A model generated the notes under the pieces. The model was not told the DNA's origin. It searched no databases and was given only the letters and a program-made list of their open reading frames with translations. From positions 1 through 64,000 of the forward strand of contig JAIXYN010000032.1 in NCBI GenBank assembly GCA_027490195.1: 64,000 nucleotides of DNA. The letters are read 5' to 3'. Shown in pieces: positions 7,556-16,691 of the stretch. The position numbers and the translations under genes were made by a program. This DNA comes from Verrucomicrobiaceae bacterium (GTDB lineage: Bacteria; Verrucomicrobiota; Verrucomicrobiia; Verrucomicrobiales; Verrucomicrobiaceae). The first letter of the stretch is position 1. Each line of letters opens with the position of its first letter.

Positions 7556-8722
7556 ATGATGGAAAATGTGTTCATCACAGCCGTGGAGACGGCCTGTGTT
7601 CTTGGTTTGCGGACGGAGGAGTGCCTGGACGCGCTGCGCGAGCGGCGCGGGGGGCTGGCCCTGTCCGGGAGCATGCCAGGAGCGGGTTTTGAGGCGCTTC
7701 CCATGGGGGTGCTGCCTTCACGCGAACTGGTGAAAGGCCGCCGCTATGGCGCTGCCAGCAATGCAGCGGTTCAAGCAGCGACTGCAGCCGTGCGGCGAGC
7801 AGGCTGGAGCGTGGAGGAAATCCGCGCTTCCTGGCTGTACGGGGCCAGCAGCCGAGGCAACGCAGGAGAAATACTGGGGGTGAATCCATGGAGAAGACCG
7901 CTACGCAAGTTCAGTGCCAGCAACACCATGCACTGTGAAATACCTGCGGCCGTGAGCATTGAGCTGGGGATTCGGGGTCCGTGGCAGATGATTTCCAACG
8001 GGTGTTCCTCTGGACTCGATGCGCTGGGCATGGCCTGGATGGCAGTGGGTAGCGGCCTAGCACCGCGCGCAGTGGTGGTGGCGGTGGATCTGCCTCTGAT
8101 CGCAGCCCTGCTGCAGGATTTTCGGGATACGGGGCTGCTTTCGAGCAATGGGGTCAATGATCCCTTTGCGGTGGACAAGGGACAAGCTACCAGCGGATTT
8201 CTGCCAGGAGAAGCCGCCGTGGCGCTGACGCTGGAGCGTGACAGTGCTGGAAGGCCGAAGCTGTGCCGGGTGGAGCATTACAGCGCGAACAGCGACGCCT
8301 ACGATGCACTGATGATTCCGGAGGACGGAGGAGGGATCGAAGACTGCGTGCGTGCGGCTGTGACGGCAGGTGATGTGGGCAGAGTGGTGGCGGTTTGCCC
8401 GCACGCGACGGGGACGCTGAACCACGCCCGAGTCGAGCCGCCAGCCCTGCTGCGCGCGCTGGATGGCCGCAAGGTGCCGCTGCTGCCGCTGAAACCGCAG
8501 ATGGGGCACACGCTGGGTGCGAGTGGACTGCTGGACGTAGCGCTGCTGTCTGCGTGCATGGCGGAAGGCTGGTTGCCTGCGGTGCTGCCAGGGCTGACGC
8601 CGCCGGGCTGCGGAATCCCTTTGAATGAAGCGCCGCTGAAGGTCACGGCGGGAGACCGAGTGGTGAAACTGGCCTCCGGCATGGGCGGGCACAATGCGGC
8701 GGTGTCTCTGTTGGTGGTTTGA
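7556..8722 (+). CDS. Stand-alone beta-ketoacyl synthase (KAS-like)
   Basis: A thiolase-fold condensing enzyme that would extend acyl chains. All three catalytic residues are visible: the Cys in SNGCSSGLDA (near residue 145), a His in CPHATGT (near 280) and a His in KPQMGHTLGASG (near 317). At about 390 aa it is slightly shorter than FabF (about 410). The ATG at 7556 (or 7559) is preferred over the upstream GTG. It probably starts an operon with two glycosyltransferases, 45 bp apart, so it may make a lipid anchor or acyl group for a surface glycan (inference). No acyl carrier protein is nearby. Confidence 0.75.
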   Translation: MMENVFITAVETACVLGLRTEECLDALRERRGGLALSGSMPGAGFEALPMGVLPSRELVKGRRYGAASNAAVQAATAAVRRAGWSVEEIRASWLYGASSRGNAGEILGVNPWRRPLRKFSASNTMHCEIPAAVSIELGIRGPWQMISNGCSSGLDALGMAWMAVGSGLAPRAVVVAVDLPLIAALLQDFRDTGLLSSNGVNDPFAVDKGQATSGFLPGEAAVALTLERDSAGRPKLCRVEHYSANSDAYDALMIPEDGGGIEDCVRAAVTAGDVGRVVAVCPHATGTLNHARVEPPALLRALDGRKVPLLPLKPQMGHTLGASGLLDVALLSACMAEGWLPAVLPGLTPPGCGIPLNEAPLKVTAGDRVVKLASGMGGHNAAVSLLVV

Positions 8723-8767
8723 TTCGTGCTTGGCACCGGCGATGGATTCGCGAAAGTCACCTACCGC

Positions 8768-9550
8768 ATGACCCGACTGCCGCTTTCGATTTCCATCATC
8801 TCACTCAACGAGGAGGATAACCTGCGTCGTTGTCTCGCCAGCGTGGGAGATCTGGCGCAGGAGATCGTCATTTTAGACTCCGGGTCGAAGGACCGCACGG
8901 CGGAAATCGCGGCGGAGTTTGGCGCGACATTTGTGCATCAGGACTGGCTGGGCTACACGGCGCAGAAGAACCACTGTTTGACGCTGTGCTCGCAGCCCTG
9001 GGTTCTGGCGCTGGACTGCGATGAGGAACTGACGCCGGAATTGCGGAATTCGATACAAGGATTTTTTGCCAATCGCGACGATCAGCGTTTTGACGGTGCT
9101 TGGATGTCGCGGCTGGTCTGGTTCATGGGACGGTGGATTCATCACGGGGACTGGTATCCTGACCGCAAAGTGCGGCTGTTTCGACGCGAGAAAAGCCAGT
9201 GGGCCGCAGATGGCGGTGGGCAGGTGCATGAACGGCTGGATGTGGCAGGACCCTGCACCACGCTGCGTGGTGACCTGCTGCATTACTCGTTCAAGAATAT
9301 CCAGCATTACCTGGTGAAGCATGTGCAGTACTCGAATGTCTTTTTGCAGACGCAGCAGGGCAAGGGGAAGCGCTGGTCGCTGCTGCACACGTTGTTTCGT
9401 CCTTGGTGGCGGTTTACGCGGGCCTACGTGCTGAAGCGCGGATTCATGGACGGCTTTCCCGGTCTGTGGATCGCACTGGCCACGGCGTTTTTCACGTTTG
9501 ATCGCTACAGCCGGATGTTTGAAAACGAGGCGGAGGCGGCGAAAAAGTAA
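8768..9550 (+). CDS. Family 2 glycosyltransferase, LPS-core type
   Basis: A GT-A fold glycosyltransferase resembling WaaE/KdtX-type LPS core enzymes. ISIISLNEEDNLRRCL opens the fold. DSGSKDRTAEIA follows, and DCDEELT near residue 80 is the DXD-like metal and nucleotide-sugar site. KVRLFRREKSQW and VHERLDV are typical later motifs. The start is set at ATG 8768, because upstream codons in the track are not conserved-looking. The downstream GT4 gene starts 4 bp after its stop, indicating translational coupling. Confidence 0.82.
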   Translation: MTRLPLSISIISLNEEDNLRRCLASVGDLAQEIVILDSGSKDRTAEIAAEFGATFVHQDWLGYTAQKNHCLTLCSQPWVLALDCDEELTPELRNSIQGFFANRDDQRFDGAWMSRLVWFMGRWIHHGDWYPDRKVRLFRREKSQWAADGGGQVHERLDVAGPCTTLRGDLLHYSFKNIQHYLVKHVQYSNVFLQTQQGKGKRWSLLHTLFRPWWRFTRAYVLKRGFMDGFPGLWIALATAFFTFDRYSRMFENEAEAAKK

Positions 9551-9554
9551 CGGG

Positions 9555-10658
9555 ATGAAGCTGGCTCTGATCCATCCGCAAATCATTCGTGGCTCCGGCG
9601 TGGAGAACTTCCTGATCGAATTCGCCAAACGACTGGCGGCGGCCGGACATGAGCTGACATACATCACCTCGCTGACGACGCCGGAGATCGGTGCCGCGCT
9701 GCCTGGGCGCTGGGAGTTACTGCCGCGCCTGCGTGGCTCGGCGACAATGCGCATGTGGCATTTCAACCGGCTGGCTCCACGTGCTGCGCTGACGGCTGGT
9801 GTGGATCTGAGCATCGGCTTCGGCCGCACCTGCGTGCAGGACATTCACCGCAATGGCACGGGATGCCACCGGCTCTATGGCAATCTGTTGCCGCTCTGGC
9901 AGCGCTTCAGTGTGAAGCATCTTTATGAACTGCATCTGGAGCGTCGGCTGTATGCGGGCAAGGGGACGCCGAAGTTCGTCAGCAGTTCCGCACGAGTGGC
10001 GGCGCAGTTGCAGGGCGTCTATGGCACCGATGGTGAACGCTTCCGCATCCTACCGCCTCCCGTCGAGACCCAACTCTTCAGGCCAGCGGAGAACCGCGCG
10101 AACACGCGCGAACTCCTTTGCCGCAAGCTGCAAACCGATGCAACGAAGCCCGTGCTGATGTTTGTGTCTCTCAGTCATCGCCGCCGCGGCTTGGAGCCTT
10201 TGCTGGAGGCGATGACGCAGAATGACGCCACGCTCTGGATCGTGGGCAAGAGCCTCAGCCCTGAGCTGAATGAGAGGATCAAGCGCCTTGGTATTGCACC
10301 GCGCATCCGCACCGTGCCGGTGACAAGCAACCTGGTGGAATTGTACCAGTCGGCGGACTGGTTCGTGCATCCCACGCAGTATGACGCCTTTTCCAACACG
10401 GTGCTGCAAAGCATGGCCTGCGGACTGCCCGGCATCGTCTCTGTCATGGACGGTGCTGTCGATCAAGTGCGCAATGGAGAGAACGGCCTGATGCTTTACC
10501 ACCCGCAGCAGCCGAGGGAACTTGCCGTTCGCATTCAAGAGGCGCTAGCCTTTGATGCGCCGACCTGGCAGAGACTTTCCACCACAGCGCGCGAGACGAT
10601 GCTGTCGCTGACGTGGGAACGTCACATGGAAGAGTGGGCTGGTGTGATGGGGGAGTGA
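9555..10658 (+). CDS. Family 4 glycosyltransferase
   Basis: A GT-B fold sugar transferase. The N-terminal acceptor domain begins MKLALIHPQIIRGSGVENFL. The C-terminal GT1-type domain contains FVSLSHRRRGLEPLLEAM and the donor-binding stretch YDAFSNTVLQSMACGLPGIV, the usual E-x7-E region with the first Glu replaced. It probably adds a core or O-antigen sugar together with the GT2 upstream. Its stop converges on the pilus operon, whose last gene ends at 10767. Confidence 0.82.
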   Translation: MKLALIHPQIIRGSGVENFLIEFAKRLAAAGHELTYITSLTTPEIGAALPGRWELLPRLRGSATMRMWHFNRLAPRAALTAGVDLSIGFGRTCVQDIHRNGTGCHRLYGNLLPLWQRFSVKHLYELHLERRLYAGKGTPKFVSSSARVAAQLQGVYGTDGERFRILPPPVETQLFRPAENRANTRELLCRKLQTDATKPVLMFVSLSHRRRGLEPLLEAMTQNDATLWIVGKSLSPELNERIKRLGIAPRIRTVPVTSNLVELYQSADWFVHPTQYDAFSNTVLQSMACGLPGIVSVMDGAVDQVRNGENGLMLYHPQQPRELAVRIQEALAFDAPTWQRLSTTARETMLSLTWERHMEEWAGVMGE

Positions 10659-10766
10659 GGCACCCAAACACTCATGATCTGCAGCTCGGACCGGTTTCTG
10701 GGTGCTGGCGAAGCTTTCCCAGAACGAACTGAAGCTCATAAGCACTTTGGCTACCGCCACGCAGGG

Positions 10767-11993
10767 CTACTTCTTCTTCAAGATGACATCGCCGAGGCTG
10801 AACATGGGGCCGTAGATGGCGTAGATGAGGAAGCCGACCATGACGCCGAGAATCAGCATCGTGAGAGGTTCGATCATCTTGTCGAGCGTAGCGGCGAGGT
10901 TGTCGAGGTCCTCCTCATAGTCGTCGGCAATTTCGGAAAGCATTTCGGTGCCGGAGCCGGTTTCGGAGGCGAGTTCGATGAGGCCGCAAAGGTTACGGGC
11001 ATCTGGCCCCAGCCAGTGAGATTCCATGAGGAAGGCTTCATGCAGCGTGCGGCCGACGGCGATGTGCTCGCGCAGGCGAACAAACAGCTCCTTGTAGTGG
11101 TAGTGCCAACTGGCCTGTGCGGTGATGTCGAGTGCGCTGCTGAGGCGGACGTTCGATTCGGTGAGCATGGCCAGTGTGCGGAAGCCGGTCGCGGCGGCGG
11201 ATTTACGCACGATGACGCCGACGGCGGGGATCTTGAGGAAGAGATCCTGCATGGGGCGACGGGAACTGATCCAGCCCCAGTTGGAGAAAAAGACGTACAG
11301 GGCGGCAAAGGGAAGGATGGCAAAGTAAGGCCGGTGAATGAATAGATCCGAGAGCGCGATGAGCACCTTGGTGCCCATGGGAAGGTCGGTCTTGAATGAG
11401 GAGAAAAGGCCGGCCATGGCAGGCACAAGCGTGAAGCTCATGACGATGACAACACCCACGCCGAGTACAATAACCACGGCGGGGTAGATGAGTCCGCCCT
11501 TGAGTTTTTTGATGACTTTGGAGGATTTTTTCTGAGAGACCGCGATTCGTTTGCAGACTTTGGAAAGCTGGCCGGCCTCTTCCCCCGCGAGGATGAGGGA
11601 GAGCATGTCATCAGGGAAGAGCTTGGGAAACTTCGAGATGGCGTCACTGAATTTGTCGCCGACGGAGATGGCGTGGACGACCTCGGCGATCATGCCTTTG
11701 TAAGTGGCAGATTTGACGCGGTTGGTTTGGAGGAGCAACGATTTGGTGAGCGAGATGTTGCGCTCAAGACAGCGGCCGAGACCTGAGAAAAAGGCGGCGC
11801 TGTCATCGGTGTTGGCCTTTGGACTGGTCAGGCGGTGGAGCTTTTCATCAATGCCGGTGATCGTTTGAACCGAGGTGGTTTCGTTTTGCGCGACTCCAGC
11901 GCCGATGAGAGCTTTGTCATCGGTATCCGTGTCCACGAGGGCTTCGGAGGATTTGCCGGAGTGAACGTTGGTTATTTTTACTTTTTTAAGCAT
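10767..11993 (-). CDS. gspF/pilC-like: Type II secretion/type IV pilus inner-membrane platform protein
   Basis: The polytopic platform protein around which the assembly ATPase works. Two GspF/PilC repeats are recognisable: one around residues 65-185 (GEEAGQLSKVCKRIA) and one around 265-385 (ASETGSGTEMLSEIADDYEEDL). Hydrophobic segments follow each (VVIVLGVGVVIVMSF; LTMLILGVMVGFLIYAIYG). The length of 408 aa is normal. It is the last gene of the minus-strand operon, with a 42-bp gap after the prepilin-like gene. One such gene is expected per system, so this is probably the cognate platform. Confidence 0.88.
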   Translation of the reverse strand: MLKKVKITNVHSGKSSEALVDTDTDDKALIGAGVAQNETTSVQTITGIDEKLHRLTSPKANTDDSAAFFSGLGRCLERNISLTKSLLLQTNRVKSATYKGMIAEVVHAISVGDKFSDAISKFPKLFPDDMLSLILAGEEAGQLSKVCKRIAVSQKKSSKVIKKLKGGLIYPAVVIVLGVGVVIVMSFTLVPAMAGLFSSFKTDLPMGTKVLIALSDLFIHRPYFAILPFAALYVFFSNWGWISSRRPMQDLFLKIPAVGVIVRKSAAATGFRTLAMLTESNVRLSSALDITAQASWHYHYKELFVRLREHIAVGRTLHEAFLMESHWLGPDARNLCGLIELASETGSGTEMLSEIADDYEEDLDNLAATLDKMIEPLTMLILGVMVGFLIYAIYGPMFSLGDVILKKK

Positions 11994-12035
11994 GACGCGG
12001 GAGGCTGAGAGATTTCAACTTTGCAACTTCAGGGC

Positions 12036-12584
12036 TCATGGCGGAGCGGTGCGGAGAGCTGTGACAAGGTGCGGCCGGTAGGCCGTGAGGGTCAAGGAGG
12101 CCCCGGCAGCTTTCGTGGAAGGATTTTGCGAGATGTTGATGATGGCGGTACAAAGGGCGGTCTCCATGACGACGCCGTTGACGGTGGTCAGGCCGTTTTC
12201 AACCAGCACCGGATTGCTGAACATGGCCTGCTGTAGAATGGTATTTTGTGACAGAGACGGCATGAGCGCGGTGATCTGCACGGAGGACAGGCCGAGCTGC
12301 CAGAGCCGCACCGTGTTTTCCTGATAGTTGCGTGTGATGGCGACACGGTTGGCGAGCTCCTCCTGCAGCATGAGCGTGGAAGAGAGGCTGACCATGGCGG
12401 AGGTGCCGATGGAAAGGATGGAGGCGGCGGCGAGGACTTCGATGAGAGTGTAGGCTGAGGCCCTGCGGGCGGTTGGCGGTTGTTTGCGGTTGTTTGCAAT
12501 GGTTGGCGATGGTTTGCCAAACCACTGCAAACAATGGCCAACCATTGCAAACCATCGCAAACTCTGGATCCTCGTGTGCTTCAT
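12036..12584 (-). CDS. Prepilin-like minor pseudopilin with an unusually long leader
   Basis: A class III signal peptide ends at RRASA|YTLIEVLAAASIL, with the +5 Glu needed by prepilin peptidase. The hydrophobic helix follows (residues 45-68). The leader before cleavage is about 44 residues, far longer than the usual 6-25, because it is encoded largely by 10-bp tandem repeats. ATG at 12584 overlaps the previous stop by 4 bp (ATGA), so the start is well supported. The position matches PilV/GspI-type minor pseudopilins. Confidence 0.75.
   Translation of the reverse strand: MKHTRIQSLRWFAMVGHCLQWFGKPSPTIANNRKQPPTARRASAYTLIEVLAAASILSIGTSAMVSLSSTLMLQEELANRVAITRNYQENTVRLWQLGLSSVQITALMPSLSQNTILQQAMFSNPVLVENGLTTVNGVVMETALCTAIINISQNPSTKAAGASLTLTAYRPHLVTALRTAPP
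12470..12562. repeat. 10-bp tandem repeats forming an inverted array in a prepilin leader
   Basis: Units such as ggttgtttgc, aatggttggc and gatggtttgc run in 10-bp phase. They are followed by the inverse units accattgcaa and accatcgcaa, so the array can fold on itself. It lies inside the coding sequence for the prepilin leader. Related 10-bp repeats (ggttgacggt) occur at 55478-55520 and 56195-56264. Confidence 0.65.
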
Positions 12585-14203
12585 GGTGGTGGGACAGGGA
12601 GGAAGTAGGACTCAAGCCAGGCATCACGTGGCAGAAAGGTGGCGAAGGCAGGGCCGCTATTGGTGGCGGCGGGGACGGCGGGATCACTGTCGCTGGTGAA
12701 CAGCAGCCGGCTTGGATTGGTGCCTCCTGCTGCACGGCGTTTGACGGTCCAGTTGGTCATGACTCCGCCGATCAGGCGCACGTTTTGCGTCAGATTGGAG
12801 GGCATATTAAAAAAGAGTGCCGTGTATTCGTTCACCAGCACGCTGCGCCAGCGAAATTCGGTGCCGCTGATGGGATTGTTGACCCATGAGAGTTCGATTG
12901 GGCGGCCGTTGTCATCCTGAAATGCGAGGACATGCCGGCGGTTGTTTTCGCGTTCGAAGCGAATGTCACGCACCCAGCGGCCTTTGGCACCGTTGGGCAT
13001 GATGGTGATGATGACGGGTTTCAGTGCAGCGGCATTGGCAAAGGCGGCGGCGTTGCTCTGTCCAACGAAGATGATTTGATCAACGACGCCAAAGATGCGC
13101 ATGTTTTTAAGATGCTGGCTGTCGAGTTTGATGAAGAGCACCTTGAGCTTGGTGTCATAACCCGAAGGCCAGCCGGGAGGGGTGTAGGTCGGCGTTGTCT
13201 GCTCGGCGATCCAGTAGGCCTCTGTGGCGGAGTTGAAGACTCTTGCAACATCGATGGTGACGGTGGCCGTGCGGCCGGCGGCGGCTTCTCGATCCTGAAA
13301 GTGCCAGAGCGAGTTGTCAGGATTGTCATTATTACGCACGACATCAAGGTAACCGAGAAAGTTGCTGGTGCCGCTGTTGTCGATGGGGCCGGTGGTGCTG
13401 GGGACGACGGCCATGTTGGATGGCAGTAAGGCCTGGCCATTCAAATCAGTGCCATAAACGGGGTAGGGAATGGAAGGGGGCTCCACCGTCGAGTGCGACT
13501 GGATGTAGAGAGATTTGGTGAGAAAGGGCAGCTGCAATGGGCTGGGAGTGGTGCGGACGAACAACGAAGGCGGGTGGTGAAGGATGGTGCGTCCCTGCAC
13601 GGTCCAGTTGGCATTGTGGCCCGCGCTGCCGGAGCCGGCGTTGGCGTACACATCGAGCTCGGTGGTGACGAAGTCGGGCTTGCGATAGATGCAGAAGACA
13701 TCGCCATTGAGAACTGGCGGCATGGTTTTGAGAAACTCCCAGGCATTGTAGTCATCAATGTTGCCCGCGAGTGCGACGGAGGGGCGGGTGAATTGTTCAA
13801 CATTGATGTAAGTGGCTCCGGGTCGGAGTCCCGTGTGATTGAAGGGGAACACGGTGCTCATGCCTCCAGCCGTGCTGCTGGAGGTGAAGACATTGAGATT
13901 GTTCCAGCCGTTCTTTGTGTTGAATCCACCAATGTCGCTGCCGAGCATGGTGTTCTGACTGGCAGCCATCGTGCTGTTGCGATCAAAAGCCTTGCTGGTG
14001 ATGCACTGCCAAGTCAGGAGACGAGAACTTTCGACGCCGATGTGGCGTCTGCAAACATCCTCCAGATAACTGACCTGCGAAGCGCGTGTGCTCATGAGGG
14101 TGATCCAGGAGGTGACAAAAATGCCGCCGACAATCATGAGCATGAGCGCTGCCGCCATGAGGGCTCCGCGCGTGCTGCGATGATGATGTCGGGTGATGCG
14201 CAT
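12581..14203 (-). CDS. PilX-like envelope protein with one N-terminal membrane helix
   Basis: No specific family is recognised. A basic N-terminus (RITRHHHRSTRGA) precedes a hydrophobic helix, residues 15-34 (LMAAALMLMIVGGIFVTSWI). A large, polar, Asn/Thr/Pro-rich exported domain of about 500 residues follows. This topology resembles PilX/GspK-type minor pilin components, which lack a strict FTLIE motif. The position between two prepilin-like genes supports a pilus-tip or pseudopilin-complex role (inference). It overlaps the next gene by 4 bp. Confidence 0.6.
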   Translation of the reverse strand: MRITRHHHRSTRGALMAAALMLMIVGGIFVTSWITLMSTRASQVSYLEDVCRRHIGVESSRLLTWQCITSKAFDRNSTMAASQNTMLGSDIGGFNTKNGWNNLNVFTSSSTAGGMSTVFPFNHTGLRPGATYINVEQFTRPSVALAGNIDDYNAWEFLKTMPPVLNGDVFCIYRKPDFVTTELDVYANAGSGSAGHNANWTVQGRTILHHPPSLFVRTTPSPLQLPFLTKSLYIQSHSTVEPPSIPYPVYGTDLNGQALLPSNMAVVPSTTGPIDNSGTSNFLGYLDVVRNNDNPDNSLWHFQDREAAAGRTATVTIDVARVFNSATEAYWIAEQTTPTYTPPGWPSGYDTKLKVLFIKLDSQHLKNMRIFGVVDQIIFVGQSNAAAFANAAALKPVIITIMPNGAKGRWVRDIRFERENNRRHVLAFQDDNGRPIELSWVNNPISGTEFRWRSVLVNEYTALFFNMPSNLTQNVRLIGGVMTNWTVKRRAAGGTNPSRLLFTSDSDPAVPAATNSGPAFATFLPRDAWLESYFLPVPPP

Positions 14204-14214
14204 GACTCAGAGAT

Positions 14215-15198
14215 TCAAAGCGCCGGAAACATCGGCACGGTAAACATGAAGGATGAGCGTCCGGCCATTTGATTGTAGGCCTGACGTGGATCGGTGGAGG
14301 CCAGGGTGTTGGCGATTTGGCCGAGGTGACGGGCGGCTGGATCCGGCCACCAGATGAAGTAGAACGGACGTTCATACGCACGTTTAAAACGGTTGATGGT
14401 GGCGGGCGACTCGCGCAATGCCAGACGCGATGCGCGTTCAAAGGTGATGAAGAGCGGAGTGAAGCCATCCGTGGACCATTGGGAGGCGTTTGTTGGGCTG
14501 GGAATGGAGGGGGGAAAAAACACATCGTAACCACCCATGTAGGTCAGTGTGGCCGGGGTTGTGCTTGAGGTGGCGTCAGCGTAGCGTTTGACGGAGGCAT
14601 GAATGCCATTGGGTTCCGTGGCACCGGTGTAACGGATAAGGTCAATGTCGTAAATGGCGTTGACCTTGAGATAGCCGGAGTACTTGCTGTAGCCGAGCAC
14701 AAAGATGCTGGCGTTCTGGGGGACTGACGTGCCGTCATTGAGCGGATTGCGATAGTCGCGATAGAGAGAACTGGAAACGCCGGCACGTGCGATGATGTGG
14801 GCGCGAAATTTTTGCGGAGTGTCGAGTTCACTATCCGTGCTTGAATTGTAAGCTATCAGGGAGGGCTTCCAGGTGTTGATGCCGTCACGAGGCAGGCAGT
14901 AAACGGCAGTGGCGCTGAGTGTGTCCGTCAGAAACTGTTCACGCAGTTCTTCGGCCAGCGAGAGGGCGCCGTACTGCGGAGCCATGCCGACATCGACGGT
15001 GTTTTTAATGGTGCCGTAAAAGTTCAGCGAACGGGTGCTTCCCAGAGGCACGGCAACCATGGAGGAGACACTTGGCTGGCTCCGAACAAGCGTGCCATAG
15101 GAGACGACAGCGCCGCCTAGGATCACGGCAGAAAGCGCGAGCACCAGCAGGAGTTCCACGGAGGTGAAGCCTCCTGGCTGATGGATACGGCTTTTCAT
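14215..15198 (-). CDS. Prepilin-like pseudopilin, large
   Basis: An N-terminal class III signal peptide QPGG|FTSVELLLVLALSAVI is present, with Glu at +5 and a hydrophobic helix over residues 11-32. At 327 aa it is much larger than ordinary pilins (140-200 aa). The C-terminal domain is unrecognised and Tyr/Ser-rich. The gene overlaps the upstream gene by 4 bp and is 11 bp from the PilX-like gene. It is likely a GspJ/PilW-position minor pseudopilin (inference). Confidence 0.72.
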   Translation of the reverse strand: MKSRIHQPGGFTSVELLLVLALSAVILGGAVVSYGTLVRSQPSVSSMVAVPLGSTRSLNFYGTIKNTVDVGMAPQYGALSLAEELREQFLTDTLSATAVYCLPRDGINTWKPSLIAYNSSTDSELDTPQKFRAHIIARAGVSSSLYRDYRNPLNDGTSVPQNASIFVLGYSKYSGYLKVNAIYDIDLIRYTGATEPNGIHASVKRYADATSSTTPATLTYMGGYDVFFPPSIPSPTNASQWSTDGFTPLFITFERASRLALRESPATINRFKRAYERPFYFIWWPDPAARHLGQIANTLASTDPRQAYNQMAGRSSFMFTVPMFPAL

Positions 15199-16064
15199 TT
15201 GGGGGCAGGCGTTGGATTGCCGAACAGCATGCGCACCACGGACTCAACAGCGGGAGAAGCCGGAGGTGGGGCCGAAGGCGTAGGCTCCAGCGGCTTTGCG
15301 GGGGTTGCAGTCATTTGCTGCGCAGGTGCGGGCGAGGAAGGAGCGGTGGCTGGGGGAGGCGCAATCAGGCGGGGCGGAGAAAAGGGCAGCGGATCATCCG
15401 CAACGACTAGCGCACGGGGAGGTGCTGCAGGTGTAGGACCGGCGGAAACCATGGGCGGCTGAGCACTTTGCGGTGCGACTGCTGTATTGGCCGCAGGATC
15501 GCGCAGCGGCATGTCCATCTTGGCGTTGGGGCCCTTGCTGTTTTTTGATTCAGCTTCGGTCTGCCCAAACATCTGATAGCGCACCTGAGGCGAGATGTTG
15601 ATAGGGATGGTCATGATCTTCGGTGGCAGGCCGGTGAGGCGCTTTTCCTGCCAGGCGAGCTCGATGTATAGCGGAGTGATGTTTTTCACTTTCAACTCAA
15701 CCATCTGGTCCGGCAGCACCGGGGGGACAGCATGGCCGGTCTCCAAAATGATATCGCCCAGCAGCACCCGCATGCGTCCGTCCGCCATGCGTTTGGTTCC
15801 TACCACGGGAAGTTTGAGAAGCTTGTCGCGAACGCGGTTCTCCTCGGTGTCACCAGGGGCCTGCCGACTGAGCGCCTCGTTTTCGGATTCAAAGGGGTTG
15901 TGCTCCTCAGGCTTCACATTTTCGGGAGTCTTCTCCTCCGGCAGCACGAGCTGGTATTGCACGCGCTTTTCCTCCTCCTCAGCGGCGGCTTCCTGGGCAT
16001 GGCTGGAGGTAGCCATGAGAGTGAAGATCAGGCCCGGCAGCAGCAATCTGTATGCAAAGTTCAT
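15195..16064 (-). CDS. Exported pilus-cluster protein in PilP/GspC position
   Basis: The signal peptide spans residues 1-23 (ending SSHA|Q). An acidic stretch (AAAEEEEK) follows, then a compact domain of about residues 75-165 (VGTKRMADGRMRVLLGDIIL), and a Pro/Ala-rich C-terminal tail. No family matches with certainty. Its order after PilN- and PilO-like genes is where PilP or GspC sits, linking the inner-membrane complex to the secretin. The role is inferred from order only. Confidence 0.5.
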   Translation of the reverse strand: MNFAYRLLLPGLIFTLMATSSHAQEAAAEEEEKRVQYQLVLPEEKTPENVKPEEHNPFESENEALSRQAPGDTEENRVRDKLLKLPVVGTKRMADGRMRVLLGDIILETGHAVPPVLPDQMVELKVKNITPLYIELAWQEKRLTGLPPKIMTIPINISPQVRYQMFGQTEAESKNSKGPNAKMDMPLRDPAANTAVAPQSAQPPMVSAGPTPAAPPRALVVADDPLPFSPPRLIAPPPATAPSSPAPAQQMTATPAKPLEPTPSAPPPASPAVESVVRMLFGNPTPAPK

Positions 16065-16067
16065 GGG

Positions 16068-16670
16068 CTAGGATTTTGTGACTTTGGGCTTGGTCTTGGC
16101 CGTGTCTTTTTTCTTGTCTGCATCTGCGGCGGCAAGATCAAAAATCGGTGTTTCAAAAGAGACATCCATCTTCAGCTGACTGCCCGTGCTGCCGCCGGTG
16201 ATCTGCACCACTTTCATGCGAGCAGTGGGCAAACGGCGTTCAATGTCTCCCAGCCAATTGAGCACCTTGGCAAACTCCTCCTCAATGGTAAGCGTGGTGA
16301 TGACGGATTTGGGAATGAGCTTGTTACCCACCGATTGCTTCGATTCGGTCTTGATGGTGCGCACCAGACTGATGCCGCGCTCACGCAGGCTGAGCTGGAT
16401 GGTCTGCTCGGCCTCCTGCTGGGTTTGCACGTGCTCGATGGATGGCAGCCAGGAGCGGAGAAAGCGGCGCACCTCCTCGGTGTTGGCCTTGAACACTGCT
16501 GTTTCAATTTCAGCCGTGGAGCGCTCGTTCTCGGCTGTGACGGCGGCGGTTTCGGCATCCTCGGCTTCGGCCCGTGTTGCGGCCACTTTTTTGTGGATGG
16601 TCAGTGCCGAATACATCATCACACCGATCATCATGAGCAGGATGATGCAGGCAAGTTGCTTGGGATTCAT
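16068..16670 (-). CDS. PilO/GspM-like inner-membrane alignment protein
   Basis: One N-terminal membrane helix (residues 7-24, LACIILLMMIGVMMYSAL) is followed by a coiled coil (about 27-65, rich in Ala/Glu/Thr). A ferredoxin-like C-terminal domain ends with TTLTIEEEFAKVLNWLGDIE. This topology and size (200 aa) fit PilO/GspM. The gaps are 21 bp from the PilN-like gene and 3 bp to the next. Akkermansia Amuc_1100 occupies a comparable position in its pilus-like cluster, but I do not claim direct homology. Confidence 0.62.
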   Translation of the reverse strand: MNPKQLACIILLMMIGVMMYSALTIHKKVAATRAEAEDAETAAVTAENERSTAEIETAVFKANTEEVRRFLRSWLPSIEHVQTQQEAEQTIQLSLRERGISLVRTIKTESKQSVGNKLIPKSVITTLTIEEEFAKVLNWLGDIERRLPTARMKVVQITGGSTGSQLKMDVSFETPIFDLAAADADKKKDTAKTKPKVTKS

Positions 16671-16691
16671 GCTGGAATGGGGTGGAAGGGG

